Part shown: piece by piece, positions 46,330-55,067 of the stretch
How positions within the stretch are numbered: the first letter of the stretch is position 1
Layout of the letters: each line of letters starts with the position of its first letter
NCBI RefSeq assembly: GCF_001644025.1
Contig: NZ_LUUK01000196.1
Location: forward strand, 1 to 64,000
Direction of reading: 5' to 3'
DNA length: 64,000 nucleotides
Source of the DNA: Methylomonas koyamae
GTDB taxonomy: Bacteria; Pseudomonadota; Gammaproteobacteria; Methylococcales; Methylomonadaceae
Position numbers and translations under genes: made by a program
Notes under the pieces: generated by a model
Told to the model about the DNA's origin: nothing
Seen by the model: the letters and a program-made list of their open reading frames with translations, nothing else
Database searches by the model: none

Positions 46330-47390
46330 TTTCTCCTTATCGGGCCTAAACTAGCAATAAGCGCCATAGCATCTTCGTGCAACTCACCACAGTATTGACG
46401 AATATAGCAAATTAAATCGTCTGCCAAATACTTCGATCGATCAAGTGAGTTTTGTAAAACTGTGTAGTTTGAAGTATCAAACGAACTATTGCTGCTGATC
46501 GGCATCCCATTGAATGTTGGCCTAATACAGTCAATTGATGCGATAGGAGAAATATTCAGAAAATCGCATAAGTTGTTAATTATTTCAAATGAGTTGGCAA
46601 CTAGCTGCTCAAATGATACTAAGAAAACCTTTTCTGGGCGAGACTGAAACTCAGCTAAAGCTCTTTCAGTTGAGTGGTGCCATAAATTACATGCTTCTTC
46701 AACATTTCCATAAACTTCAGGCATATATCTGGAAGCAGACGCAAACCAGGACACTGGATCACGCACCACGCTAACAAAATAGCCATCAGGGTAATCACTA
46801 AAAAAACCGGTTATATTGTCTGGATCGAAACTTACTCGCGCTACAAATGTTACCCAATACTTAACTGTTTTCGGATCGCGATATAACCCCGCGTAATCAA
46901 GCCAAGCGTTGAAATAAGACGTGGCGTAAGCATCTAAAATATCACGCTGCGACTGTACCGACTTCTCTTCGAGCAATTGCTTAAACAACTGTTTCTGCAA
47001 GGTTCCCAAAAACAGAAAGGGCAAGGTTGCATGGCTATATTTTCCAGGTTTCGAATAGCCATCCCTTGCGTGAAGCAATGCGGGATGTTCCCAAAGCTGA
47101 TCGAACCAATCGTCAGCAGATAGTTCCAAGTTAAGCTTTGGCCAAAAACGCTTATTTGGCCGACCAATATGCAATTCAGAAGGATGAACATGCAGTTGCG
47201 GGTGTTGATCCAACAATTGCGTGAGCAAAGTTCCCCCACTACGCTGGACCTCAGATATCAATACCAACGGTTGATTCACCGGAACAACAAAGCGAGTTCT
47301 TTGCTCCGAAATAACGCTGTCGTTATTCCACGGATCGATTAAATTTGCGCGCCTGACCGTTTCGAACATTTTATTATCCAAGTTATTCAA
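46326..47390 (-). CDS. sulfotransferase family protein
   Basis: The 354-aa protein has the 5'-phosphosulfate-binding loop LISEVQRSGGTLLTQLLDQ (residues 44-62), close to the RSGST/RSGGT form of PAPS-dependent sulfotransferases. The 3'-phosphate-binding segment is VSVVRDPVSWFASASRY. It should transfer sulfate from PAPS to a hydroxyl or amine of the polysaccharide or a lipid. It sits between the Wzt-like ATPase and a methyltransferase in one coupled operon. No PAPS-making genes are nearby. Confidence 0.83.
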   Translation of the reverse strand: MNNLDNKMFETVRRANLIDPWNNDSVISEQRTRFVVPVNQPLVLISEVQRSGGTLLTQLLDQHPQLHVHPSELHIGRPNKRFWPKLNLELSADDWFDQLWEHPALLHARDGYSKPGKYSHATLPFLFLGTLQKQLFKQLLEEKSVQSQRDILDAYATSYFNAWLDYAGLYRDPKTVKYWVTFVARVSFDPDNITGFFSDYPDGYFVSVVRDPVSWFASASRYMPEVYGNVEEACNLWHHSTERALAEFQSRPEKVFLVSFEQLVANSFEIINNLCDFLNISPIASIDCIRPTFNGMPISSNSSFDTSNYTVLQNSLDRSKYLADDLICYIRQYCGELHEDAMALIASLGPIRRK

Positions 47391-48759
47391 GATGAATAAT
47401 TTCAGTATGCCAATTTAATAGCGGTCGAAAATAACCATGCAATGGGCGACAAAAGTCTGTCTGCGCTGTATTTAGATCGTAAACTTCATTAACTTTGAAC
47501 GAAACTACTTCACCAGTTATGGCATGCTTTTCCAAGGGAACATGCGTAAACACCGCGCCACCGACGACGAAAGTCTGCGCGCCGAGTACATTACCGGGAA
47601 TTATCGCTTTACTTCTATAGATTCCAGCCTCGCGCCGCTGTTCTCTCCATTGTGTCGATGTGTCAATTGTGGCAAACAACAAATTCAGTTTTTCATCAAA
47701 ACACTGAAAGCGAGGTCTCAAAGTCCTACCATCTTCATAAACGACATATTCCATTTCAAGGTGTATTGGTTCAACGATGTCGAATTCCTGTTTCTCAACA
47801 CCCTTGGCATCGGTAACACGCACCATGCAAATTCTCACCACCTCGTCGCCCGGCGCGTTTTCAAGCTCCCAATCCACCCGGCCGAGATAGCTATGTCGCT
47901 CAGTTATAGACTCATCGTCGATGTCGGATTCCTGCGGACTCTCTCCGGCCAAGTCTTCGGCAATGTACCTATTCAATACTCGACTGACATCTCCATCGTC
48001 AATCAACCTCCCCTCACGCAGTAGCAACGCGCGGTCGCACAAAGCCTTCACCCGAGCCACGCTATGCGAAACGAACAGCAAAGTCGTACCCGCATCGCAC
48101 ATCGCTTCGATTTTCTCCATACATTTAGCGCGAAATGGAACGTCGCCTACCGCCAACACCTCATCGACAACCAACATCTCCGGTTGCAAATTCAATGCTA
48201 TGGCCATGCCTAAGCGTGCGCGCATTCCTTTTGAATATCGCTTGACCGGTGTATCCATGAACTCTGGAATCTCGGTAAACGCCACAATATCGTCGTATAT
48301 AGCCTTAATTTCGTCAGCGGATACACCGAGCAATCCGCCATAGACAAAAATATTCTCCCGACCAGTCAACTCCGGGTGAAACCCAGCGCCAACCCCCATT
48401 AACGGGATAATCCGACAATGAAAAGACACTTCACCTTCGGTGGGTGCCATAATTCCAACCAAAATCTTTAACAAGGTACTTTTGCCGGCACCGTTACGTC
48501 CTAGTATCGCAACCCGCTCACCACGACGCAGGTCAAAACTGACATTTCGCAAAGCCCACAAGAATTTAGTCGAACCACTTTGCTCGTAGCGAGCATGGTT
48601 GATTGCGCCCCGCCCCTGCCTCCGCTCCCGAAAATATTGTAAGGGATTGCCTACCATTCGTTTCATGGCGCGTAGAGCCGGCACTAACCCAACGAACTCG
48701 CCCATTTGGAAACGTTTGCTGACACCGTCAGCCTTGAGCAACACCGAATTAGATGACAT
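47383..48759 (-). CDS. polysaccharide ABC transporter ATPase with C-terminal domain (Wzt-like)
   Basis: The start is placed at ATG 48759 (MSSNSVLLKADGVSKRF) with GGAAAGG about 10 nt upstream; a longer frame to 48801 reads inside the permease gene. The 458-aa protein has Walker A GRNGAGKST (87-95), signature YSKGMRARLG and Walker B LVVDEVLAVGD. About 190 C-terminal residues follow, which in Wzt proteins bind the modified non-reducing end of the glycan. It powers export of undecaprenyl-linked polysaccharide with the adjacent permease. Confidence 0.9.
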   Translation of the reverse strand: MSSNSVLLKADGVSKRFQMGEFVGLVPALRAMKRMVGNPLQYFRERRQGRGAINHARYEQSGSTKFLWALRNVSFDLRRGERVAILGRNGAGKSTLLKILVGIMAPTEGEVSFHCRIIPLMGVGAGFHPELTGRENIFVYGGLLGVSADEIKAIYDDIVAFTEIPEFMDTPVKRYSKGMRARLGMAIALNLQPEMLVVDEVLAVGDVPFRAKCMEKIEAMCDAGTTLLFVSHSVARVKALCDRALLLREGRLIDDGDVSRVLNRYIAEDLAGESPQESDIDDESITERHSYLGRVDWELENAPGDEVVRICMVRVTDAKGVEKQEFDIVEPIHLEMEYVVYEDGRTLRPRFQCFDEKLNLLFATIDTSTQWREQRREAGIYRSKAIIPGNVLGAQTFVVGGAVFTHVPLEKHAITGEVVSFKVNEVYDLNTAQTDFCRPLHGYFRPLLNWHTEIIHLE

Positions 48760-49552
48760 CGGCAAAAGACCTTTCCAAATTATTGAAAAACCAAAGCCCA
48801 CCGATCAACAACAGCACCGTGACAGCCGCCGACATCGATACGAAAACGGTGTTTGGAGCCGGTAACCCCAATAGTGCCCAACGAAACGCGCCGACAATCG
48901 TCGCCATGGGGTTGAGGTTGACAATAAACACAAATTTTTCCGGCACCGCGGCCATGCCGTAACCGACCGGCGTTAACAACAACAAAGTCTGAATCAAATA
49001 CGTCGTCACGAATTTAACATCGCGCAACCAAACCGCAATTGCCGCTAACCATAACCCAACCGACAACCCGACCACGACAACCGCCACGACCAACAAAGGC
49101 AGCCAGCAAACTTCAATTGGCGGATAAACTTGGTAAAACAAAGCTAACCCTGCAAATACCAACAAACTTATCGAAAAATCAAACATCGCAACGCAAACTG
49201 CTATCAGCGGAAACAATAGCCGTGGGCAGTAAAGCTTCTCAACCAACACTTTGTTGGACGTAATACTGCTTGCGCAACCTTGAATGACATTTGCAAACAG
49301 GTCCCACGCAATTAAAGCCGCAAACACAAATATCGGGTAAGGAATACCACTGGCAGACAAATTGGCTACACCTCCAAACAAATAAGCTAATACCACCATC
49401 AGCACCAAGGGCCGTGCCACGGCCCAGAAGCCACCAAGCGCGGATTGCTTGTAACGCAAGCGAATATCACGCATAACCAGCATGAGCATCAGATTGCGCC
49501 GAGCCCACAACTCACTGGGGCTCACCGCTCGCCACCGGCTGTTACTCATCAA
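48749..49552 (-). CDS. polysaccharide ABC-2 permease (Wzm-like)
   Basis: The 267-aa protein has about six membrane helices and the Wzm signature: an N-terminal amphipathic stretch (SELWARRNLMLMLVMRDIRLRYKQS), ALGGFWAVARPLVLM, and the late LNPMATIVGAFRWALLG loop. It pairs with the Wzt-like ATPase downstream, with which it overlaps by 11 nt. Together they should move lipid-linked polysaccharide across the inner membrane. Its start overlaps the transketolase stop by 11 nt. Confidence 0.92.
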   Translation of the reverse strand: MMSNSRWRAVSPSELWARRNLMLMLVMRDIRLRYKQSALGGFWAVARPLVLMVVLAYLFGGVANLSASGIPYPIFVFAALIAWDLFANVIQGCASSITSNKVLVEKLYCPRLLFPLIAVCVAMFDFSISLLVFAGLALFYQVYPPIEVCWLPLLVVAVVVVGLSVGLWLAAIAVWLRDVKFVTTYLIQTLLLLTPVGYGMAAVPEKFVFIVNLNPMATIVGAFRWALLGLPAPNTVFVSMSAAVTVLLLIGGLWFFNNLERSFADVI

Positions 49553-51479
49553 CTAACCCAAAACTAAAAATCGGAACTAGCGCGGCAGCATCCAGCCCGA
49601 CCTCAGCCAACACTTGCGGGTTACTGCCACTAGGCGGTACACCAGTTAAACCCACCATGGCCAGTTCGACATCCTCATTGACCACTCCGGCGAGAGCGGC
49701 CCGCAACATCGAGCCAACGCCCGCTGGTAGATATTGATTATCCAAACATACAATCCGTTTCGCACCGTTAACGATCCCTGTCAACCAAGTGGGATCGACC
49801 CGATTCAACCAAGGAAAGCTAATCACTTTGACCGCCAAGCCTTCCATGGCCAAGGTTTGCGCCGCCAATACCGCCTGACTAAGCAACACCGGCCCATAAC
49901 CGAATACAACGACCTGCTCGCCCGGCGTCAACGCAACACCGCATCCAACCTCAAGTCTATAACTTGCAGGCAAGACATATGGCGTTTCCCACGGTAACGA
50001 CACCAAACGGATATAACAACTACCCGGCGCCTCGTTGATGCACCAATCCAATAACGGCCCGACTTCGGCTTCGCAACTAGGTTCGACGATGGTCAGGTCG
50101 GGGATCGCCGCCAGCGCGGAAATGTCGCGCACCGCTTGGTGCGAATGGCCGGGACCGCCGGGTACCACGCCGGCCAGCGAACCGACGTAAATGATCTTGG
50201 TATGCTCTGTGGCGTTGTTATAAATCTGCTCGTTGGGACGGGCCGATAGGAAGCAAGCGAACGAATGCACGATGGGCAACAAGCCTTTCAGCGCCATGCC
50301 GCCGGCCATCGACACCATATCCTGCTCGGCGATGCCGCATTCGAAGAAACGCTCTGGATATTGGTCGCGAAACGGGATCAGGCCGGTGTCCAACACCAAG
50401 TCCGCGTCCAGCGCGACTAGATTGGGATGTTTGGCGGCTTGTTCCAGCAGCGCACGCGAATAAGCCGGAATCAAACGTTGAGCGGTGTCCGGCGGCGGCG
50501 CGGTAGGCTCTCGCTCGATGGCTTCGAACTCTAGCGGTTCCAGCCCTAATTCGGCGACGCGGAGCTTCAATCGATCCATCAACTCCTGCGCGGCGCGGCG
50601 GTAAGACGGGCCGTCCGGCGCTCCGCTGTGAAAACGGTACATCGCCACGTCGGAATCCAGCGAGGTGTGCTCCATGAAGGACACACCCTTGCCTTTTACC
50701 GTGTCAGCGATGATCACTTTCGGCCTGGCGTCGTCGCGAATCCCGGCCAGAGTCGCCGCCAGCGCCCCGACATCATTGCCGTCGCACCTCGCCACTCGCC
50801 AGCCAAAGGCGTTCAGCTTGGCTTCCAAATCGCCCAAGTCCGAGACATTTTTGACAAAGGTATCCGACTGCAATTTGTTGTGATCAATGATCGCGGTAAT
50901 CTCGTGTAAGCCGTGATTGACCGCCGAGGCCAACGACTCCCAAAACTGGCCTTCCTGCAACTCGCCATCGCCGGTCAACACCATGACGCGACCTTCTTGC
51001 TTCAGTAAGCGGTTGGCTTGCACCATGCCCTTGGCCTTGGAAATGCCCATGCCCAGCGAGCCGGTGTTGGTGATCATGCCAGGCGTGCCGACGTCCGGAT
51101 GGCCAGGCAAACCGTCAATGCGCCGCAATTTGTGGATTAATTCGAACGGCAGTTTACCTAAGGCCATCAGCACTGAGTAATAGCCCGGCGCATCGTGACC
51201 CTTGGAACTGAAAAACAAATCGCCCGCCGCTTTCACGTTGTCGGCGATATCCAATTCTTCCAATAGCAACCAGCTGAATATCTCCATGCTACTGAAACTG
51301 CTACCGATATGGCCGGAACCGGCGCGAGCGATCATGTACAGCGTATTCAACCGACACATGTCGGCGAGTAGCGCCACGCGCTCGGTTGCCGGCAATTCCG
51401 TACGGCGTATACGCTCGAACTGCGGGTAATCCAAATAATACAGGGTGCCGTCTACGGCTTGTCCGGCTAAATCGCCCAT
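49542..51479 (-). CDS. fused transketolase-like enzyme, 645 aa
   Basis: This is a complete thiamine-diphosphate enzyme in one chain. The N-half has the MCRLNTLYMIARAGSGHIGS opening, the ThDP motif GDGELQEG (170-177) and Asn201. The C-half has catalytic Glu385 in CGIAEQD and a transketolase C-terminal domain. The sequence resembles the split two-subunit transketolases joined by a linker (about 320-335), more than E. coli TktA. Placed between a CMP-sugar synthetase and the ABC exporter, it probably serves sugar synthesis rather than the central pentose pathway. It might make or lengthen the aldehyde used by the NeuB-like enzyme. Confidence 0.87.
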   Translation of the reverse strand: MGDLAGQAVDGTLYYLDYPQFERIRRTELPATERVALLADMCRLNTLYMIARAGSGHIGSSFSSMEIFSWLLLEELDIADNVKAAGDLFFSSKGHDAPGYYSVLMALGKLPFELIHKLRRIDGLPGHPDVGTPGMITNTGSLGMGISKAKGMVQANRLLKQEGRVMVLTGDGELQEGQFWESLASAVNHGLHEITAIIDHNKLQSDTFVKNVSDLGDLEAKLNAFGWRVARCDGNDVGALAATLAGIRDDARPKVIIADTVKGKGVSFMEHTSLDSDVAMYRFHSGAPDGPSYRRAAQELMDRLKLRVAELGLEPLEFEAIEREPTAPPPDTAQRLIPAYSRALLEQAAKHPNLVALDADLVLDTGLIPFRDQYPERFFECGIAEQDMVSMAGGMALKGLLPIVHSFACFLSARPNEQIYNNATEHTKIIYVGSLAGVVPGGPGHSHQAVRDISALAAIPDLTIVEPSCEAEVGPLLDWCINEAPGSCYIRLVSLPWETPYVLPASYRLEVGCGVALTPGEQVVVFGYGPVLLSQAVLAAQTLAMEGLAVKVISFPWLNRVDPTWLTGIVNGAKRIVCLDNQYLPAGVGSMLRAALAGVVNEDVELAMVGLTGVPPSGSNPQVLAEVGLDAAALVPIFSFGLVDE

Positions 51480-51494
51480 CTAAACTCCAAATTG

Positions 51495-52259
51495 TTATGC
51501 GTCGGCCGAGTACGGCGCTATGTCGATCATCGGTAGGATGGCTTGACCGTTCGCCAACAAACGTTCTGCCAGCCACCAATCTTCGGGTTCGTTGATGTCA
51601 TAGCCTTCCAGGCCTTGACTGATAAACGGAATGACCGCCTCGCCGGCGATACTGTGTTGTTCCAGCGGCACGCGGGTCCAGGCCAATTCCAGACTGGCAT
51701 CCTGCGCGTAGACCTCGGGCAATGCCGCGTATTGGCTGCTGTGCCAAGGCGTGTCGCCGTTGCTGAACGGCATCAGCGGCAACATCCGTTGTCCGCGCAC
51801 CACCCACATTTTGCCTGGATGCTGCTTGCATTTTTCGATGGCGCGCAACGAGTCGGCACGAGGATCGGCGACAAAAGTCTCCCAAGCGCTGCGAATGGTA
51901 GTCGGCAAACGAAACGGACTGGTCGGACGCAGAATGCTGAACGCATCGAATGTTCGGCCTTGCTGATTTAGTTGCTCCAGCATCCAAACCACCCATTCGA
52001 TATCAGGCGACTTATCGCCGGAAATTGCGGCATCCCGCAAGAAAGGCACTTCGGCGCCATAATGTCGGGCGACCGCGGCATACTGCTCGCTGTCAGTCGC
52101 GCAAATCACCGCGTCGAATACACCGCTGTCTATAGCGGCGCGTACCGAATATGCCAACATCGGATGACCTGCCAATTCCAGCACGTTTTTGTTCGGCACC
52201 CGCTTGGAACCGGATCGAGCCGGAATGAACGCTACGGCGCGCGGTTTGGAAGCGCTCAT
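51495..52259 (-). CDS. CMP-ulosonate cytidylyltransferase (NeuA-like)
   Basis: The start is placed at ATG 52259 (MSASKPRAVAFIPARSGSKR), overlapping the aldehyde dehydrogenase stop by 4 nt. The 254-aa protein has the acylneuraminate cytidylyltransferase motif FIPARSGSKRVPNKN (11-25), then CATDSEQYAAVARHYGAEV and LRPTSPFR. It should couple a 2-keto sugar acid to CTP, giving a CMP-sugar. NeuA, PseF, LegF and related enzymes share these motifs, so the exact substrate is not decided by sequence. Order: NeuB-like, KdsC-like, SDR, ALDH, this gene, transketolase. Confidence 0.87.
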   Translation of the reverse strand: MSASKPRAVAFIPARSGSKRVPNKNVLELAGHPMLAYSVRAAIDSGVFDAVICATDSEQYAAVARHYGAEVPFLRDAAISGDKSPDIEWVVWMLEQLNQQGRTFDAFSILRPTSPFRLPTTIRSAWETFVADPRADSLRAIEKCKQHPGKMWVVRGQRMLPLMPFSNGDTPWHSSQYAALPEVYAQDASLELAWTRVPLEQHSIAGEAVIPFISQGLEGYDINEPEDWWLAERLLANGQAILPMIDIAPYSADA

Positions 52260-53722
52260 AACTGATCGCTCCGAACCAGAAAGGAAATATTCTTCAACTC
52301 TGAATACACATCCAAAGCCTCGACGCCCGGCTCGCGAGTGCCGTTGCCCGACGCGCCAAAGCCCCCGAACGGCATGTGCGGCTCGCTGCCGTAAGTCCCG
52401 ATATTGATATTCACCACCCCGGCCCTGACCCGTTGGGCAAACCACATCGCCCGATCGACGCTCCCGGTGTGGATCGCGGCAGTCAAACCGTATTCACCGG
52501 CGTTCGCTAAGGCCAAGGCTTCCTGCAAGGTATCGACCGAATATAGAGTCGCGACCGGCGCGAAAATTTCTTGGCAACTTAAGCCACTATTTGGGTCGAC
52601 ACCCTCGATCAGGGTCGGCTTGACGTAATAGCCCCCTGCCAATGCTTCAGAATCCGGCGCCCCGCCGCCGCATAAAATCTTGGCACCAGCGTTGCCGGCC
52701 CCTGTTATCGCCGCGAGGGCCGCCGCGTGCTGGCGGGGATTGATCAGCGGGCCCAAATCGCAACCGGCTTCGACGCCCAACTTCAGGGATTCGGCCTTGG
52801 CGACCAGTTTTTCGACGAAGGCCGGGTAAATCGAACGAAACACGATGATGCGGCTGCCGGCGGCGCAACGTTGGCCGGCGTTGCTGAACGCGGACAATGC
52901 CGCCCAATGCACGGCTTGATCCAGGTCGGCATCGTCGCAAACCACAAACGGATTTTTGCCGCCCAATTCCAGCGAAACCCGCGCCAGCCGCTGACCGGCG
53001 GTCGCGGCTATCCAACGACCCACCGCAGTAGAACCGGTAAAACTGATTACGTCCACACCAGTATGCTCTACCAAGGCCGCGCCGGCCGGCTGGCCCAGGC
53101 CTTGAATCACGTTGAATACGCCGTCCGGCAATCCGGCTTCTTTAGTCAATTCGGCAAACAGTAAAGCAATACGCGGCGAATCTTCGGCGGCTTTTAACAC
53201 CACACTGTTGCCGCAAATCAGTGCCGGAAAGGTTTTCCAGGCGATGTTGGCGATCGGCGTATTCGCCGGCACGATCAAACCCGCGCATCCGCGCGGCTGA
53301 CGCACGGTGTGACTGTATTTGCCCGGCATGCCGGAAGTCAACGAGCGGGCATACAAACGCATGCCCTCGCCGGCAAAGAATTCGCCTTGCATGATAGCGC
53401 CGCCTACCTCGCCCTTGGCGTCTTGCGGCGGCTTGCCGGTCTCGACCGCGATGCAGTCGGCCAGTTCGTTGGCGCGTTGCTTCATCAACGCCACGATGTC
53501 GGTCAGGACTTGGCCGCGCCGCACCGGTGTCAGGCCCGACCATTCGGCAAGAGCGGACTTCGCGGCGACCACCGCATGGTCGACGTCGGCAGCGCTGGAA
53601 CTCGATACTCGATACAACAAACGACCGTTATGCGGATTAAACTTATCCAGCCAAGCCTGGGATTGCGCGACAACGGGGCGTCCCGCTATCCAATTTAAGA
53701 TGTCCGTGACTGATTCGCTCAT
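52256..53722 (-). CDS. NAD(P)-dependent aldehyde dehydrogenase
   Basis: The 488-aa enzyme has the normal ALDH active site: Glu252 in LELGGKNPF, Cys286 in NAGQRCAAGSR, and Asn154 in VPANTPIAN. It also has SFTGSTAVGRWI for the cofactor. The substrate cannot be read from the sequence; the nearest types oxidise semialdehydes or sugar aldehydes. Lying inside a sugar-acid cassette, it probably oxidises an aldehyde intermediate or removes one. It follows the SDR stop by 3 nt and overlaps the NeuA-like gene by 4 nt. Confidence 0.88.
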   Translation of the reverse strand: MSESVTDILNWIAGRPVVAQSQAWLDKFNPHNGRLLYRVSSSSAADVDHAVVAAKSALAEWSGLTPVRRGQVLTDIVALMKQRANELADCIAVETGKPPQDAKGEVGGAIMQGEFFAGEGMRLYARSLTSGMPGKYSHTVRQPRGCAGLIVPANTPIANIAWKTFPALICGNSVVLKAAEDSPRIALLFAELTKEAGLPDGVFNVIQGLGQPAGAALVEHTGVDVISFTGSTAVGRWIAATAGQRLARVSLELGGKNPFVVCDDADLDQAVHWAALSAFSNAGQRCAAGSRIIVFRSIYPAFVEKLVAKAESLKLGVEAGCDLGPLINPRQHAAALAAITGAGNAGAKILCGGGAPDSEALAGGYYVKPTLIEGVDPNSGLSCQEIFAPVATLYSVDTLQEALALANAGEYGLTAAIHTGSVDRAMWFAQRVRAGVVNINIGTYGSEPHMPFGGFGASGNGTREPGVEALDVYSELKNISFLVRSDQL

Positions 53723-53725
53723 GCT

Positions 53726-54538
53726 TTAAATTGCGGTCCAGCCGCCGTCCACCACTAAGTTAGATCCGGTCATATATTGCGATGCGGGACTGGCAAGAAA
53801 CAGCACCGCACCGTTGTACTCCTGCTTGTCAGCCATGCGTCCGACCGGAATCCGCCCGCAATAAGCGTCCAAAAATGCCTGCTCCTGCTGGTTGAAGACG
53901 CCGGCTATCGTCAACGAATTGACCCTGACGCCCGCTTTGCCCCAATAAGCCGCCAAATAGCGGGTCAGGTTTAAAATGCCGGACTTTGACGCCGAATAGG
54001 CTACCGGTTTGAAAAACACCTCGCCGCGTTGGCGACGGTATTCGTACAGACTTTGATCCGGCGACACCACGCCGTAAATTGAGCTGACATTGATGATGGA
54101 GCCACGACCGGCCTTCGCCATCAAAGCTCCAAACACTTGACAGCACAGATAGACGCCTTTCAAATTGACGTCGATCACCTTGTCCCAGGAAGCTTCCGGG
54201 TAGTCTTCGAACGGGCCGTTTTCTTCCGGTGGCGCCGACGGTGGCGAATCGATCGCGGCATTATTGATTAATACGCTAGCAACCCCAAAGCGCTCGGCAA
54301 TCTCGCTGGCCGCTTGTTCCAGAGTGGCCTTGGCAGTGACGTCCACCGGGTAAAATCCAAAATGTTCTGGGAATTCGGCCAGCAAAGCCTCGCTGGCCGG
54401 CGAAGTCCTGGCATCCAAACCAACCACACGGGCACCCCGTTCCAAGAAGGCCCGCGCGTATTCCGAGCCGAGTTGGCCGGATACGCCGGTAATCAATACC
54501 AGTTCCCGACTGACGTCGAACAAATTATCGGCTGACAT
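53726..54538 (-). CDS. short-chain dehydrogenase/reductase
   Basis: The 270-aa SDR has the cofactor loop TGVSGQLGSEYA (17-28), NNAA (92-95), Ser152/153, Tyr181 and Lys185 in YSASKSG, so the catalytic set is complete. It shows an insertion, SSIYGVVSPDQSLYEYRRQR, seen in SDRs next to acylneuraminate cytidylyltransferases. It should reduce or oxidise a sugar carbonyl. It overlaps the KdsC-like gene by 14 nt and lies just upstream of the aldehyde dehydrogenase gene. Confidence 0.87.
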   Translation of the reverse strand: MSADNLFDVSRELVLITGVSGQLGSEYARAFLERGARVVGLDARTSPASEALLAEFPEHFGFYPVDVTAKATLEQAASEIAERFGVASVLINNAAIDSPPSAPPEENGPFEDYPEASWDKVIDVNLKGVYLCCQVFGALMAKAGRGSIINVSSIYGVVSPDQSLYEYRRQRGEVFFKPVAYSASKSGILNLTRYLAAYWGKAGVRVNSLTIAGVFNQQEQAFLDAYCGRIPVGRMADKQEYNGAVLFLASPASQYMTGSNLVVDGGWTAI

Positions 54539-55055
54539 GAATCATATCCTCCTCAGCCTTGGACTCGGCCTGTTTGGCTTGGACAATGGCATCGCAGATT
54601 TCCCTAACCGCGCCGAAACCACCGGGTTTAGCGGTACTGGCAATGACGTAAGGCAAGACGTCAGGGTAGGCATCGGCCACCGCTACCGGTAAACCGACCA
54701 CTTTGAATGCGGGGATGTCGTTGATATCGTTACCGACAAACAGGGTCTGCGCCGGATCGACACCCAGGTTTCGGCACGTGGAAAGAATTGCCGCCGCCTT
54801 GTCTTCGATCGCTTGCAGACAATCGATTTTCAGCTTCTTCGCTCTCGCGGACACCACCGGATTGGCCTCGGTGGAAATAATGAAGGTTTTGACGCCACTG
54901 TCGCGCAAGCGGGAAAGGCCCAGCCCATCGCTACGCCAGCAACGGACCGATTCCTTACCCTCTTGATCGACGAAAACCGTGTTGTCGGTAAACACACCGT
55001 CGAAATCGAATACGACGAGTTCGACAGCGCTCAACAGTTGTCGACTAATATTCAA
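54525..55055 (-). CDS. KdsC-like HAD phosphatase
   Basis: The 176-aa HAD enzyme has the nucleophile motif VVFDFDGVFTDN (Asp17, Asp19), IISTEANPVVSARAKKL, and the VGNDINDIPAFKVVG motif. It matches the KdsC/NeuA-C phosphatase group, which removes phosphate from Kdo-8-phosphate or sialic-acid-9-phosphate. If the neighbouring NeuB-like enzyme makes a phosphorylated ulosonic acid, this would dephosphorylate it before CMP activation. It lies 12 nt downstream of that gene. Confidence 0.86.
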   Translation of the reverse strand: MNISRQLLSAVELVVFDFDGVFTDNTVFVDQEGKESVRCWRSDGLGLSRLRDSGVKTFIISTEANPVVSARAKKLKIDCLQAIEDKAAAILSTCRNLGVDPAQTLFVGNDINDIPAFKVVGLPVAVADAYPDVLPYVIASTAKPGGFGAVREICDAIVQAKQAESKAEEDMIHVSR

Positions 55056-55067
55056 TCGTCACCCTCT

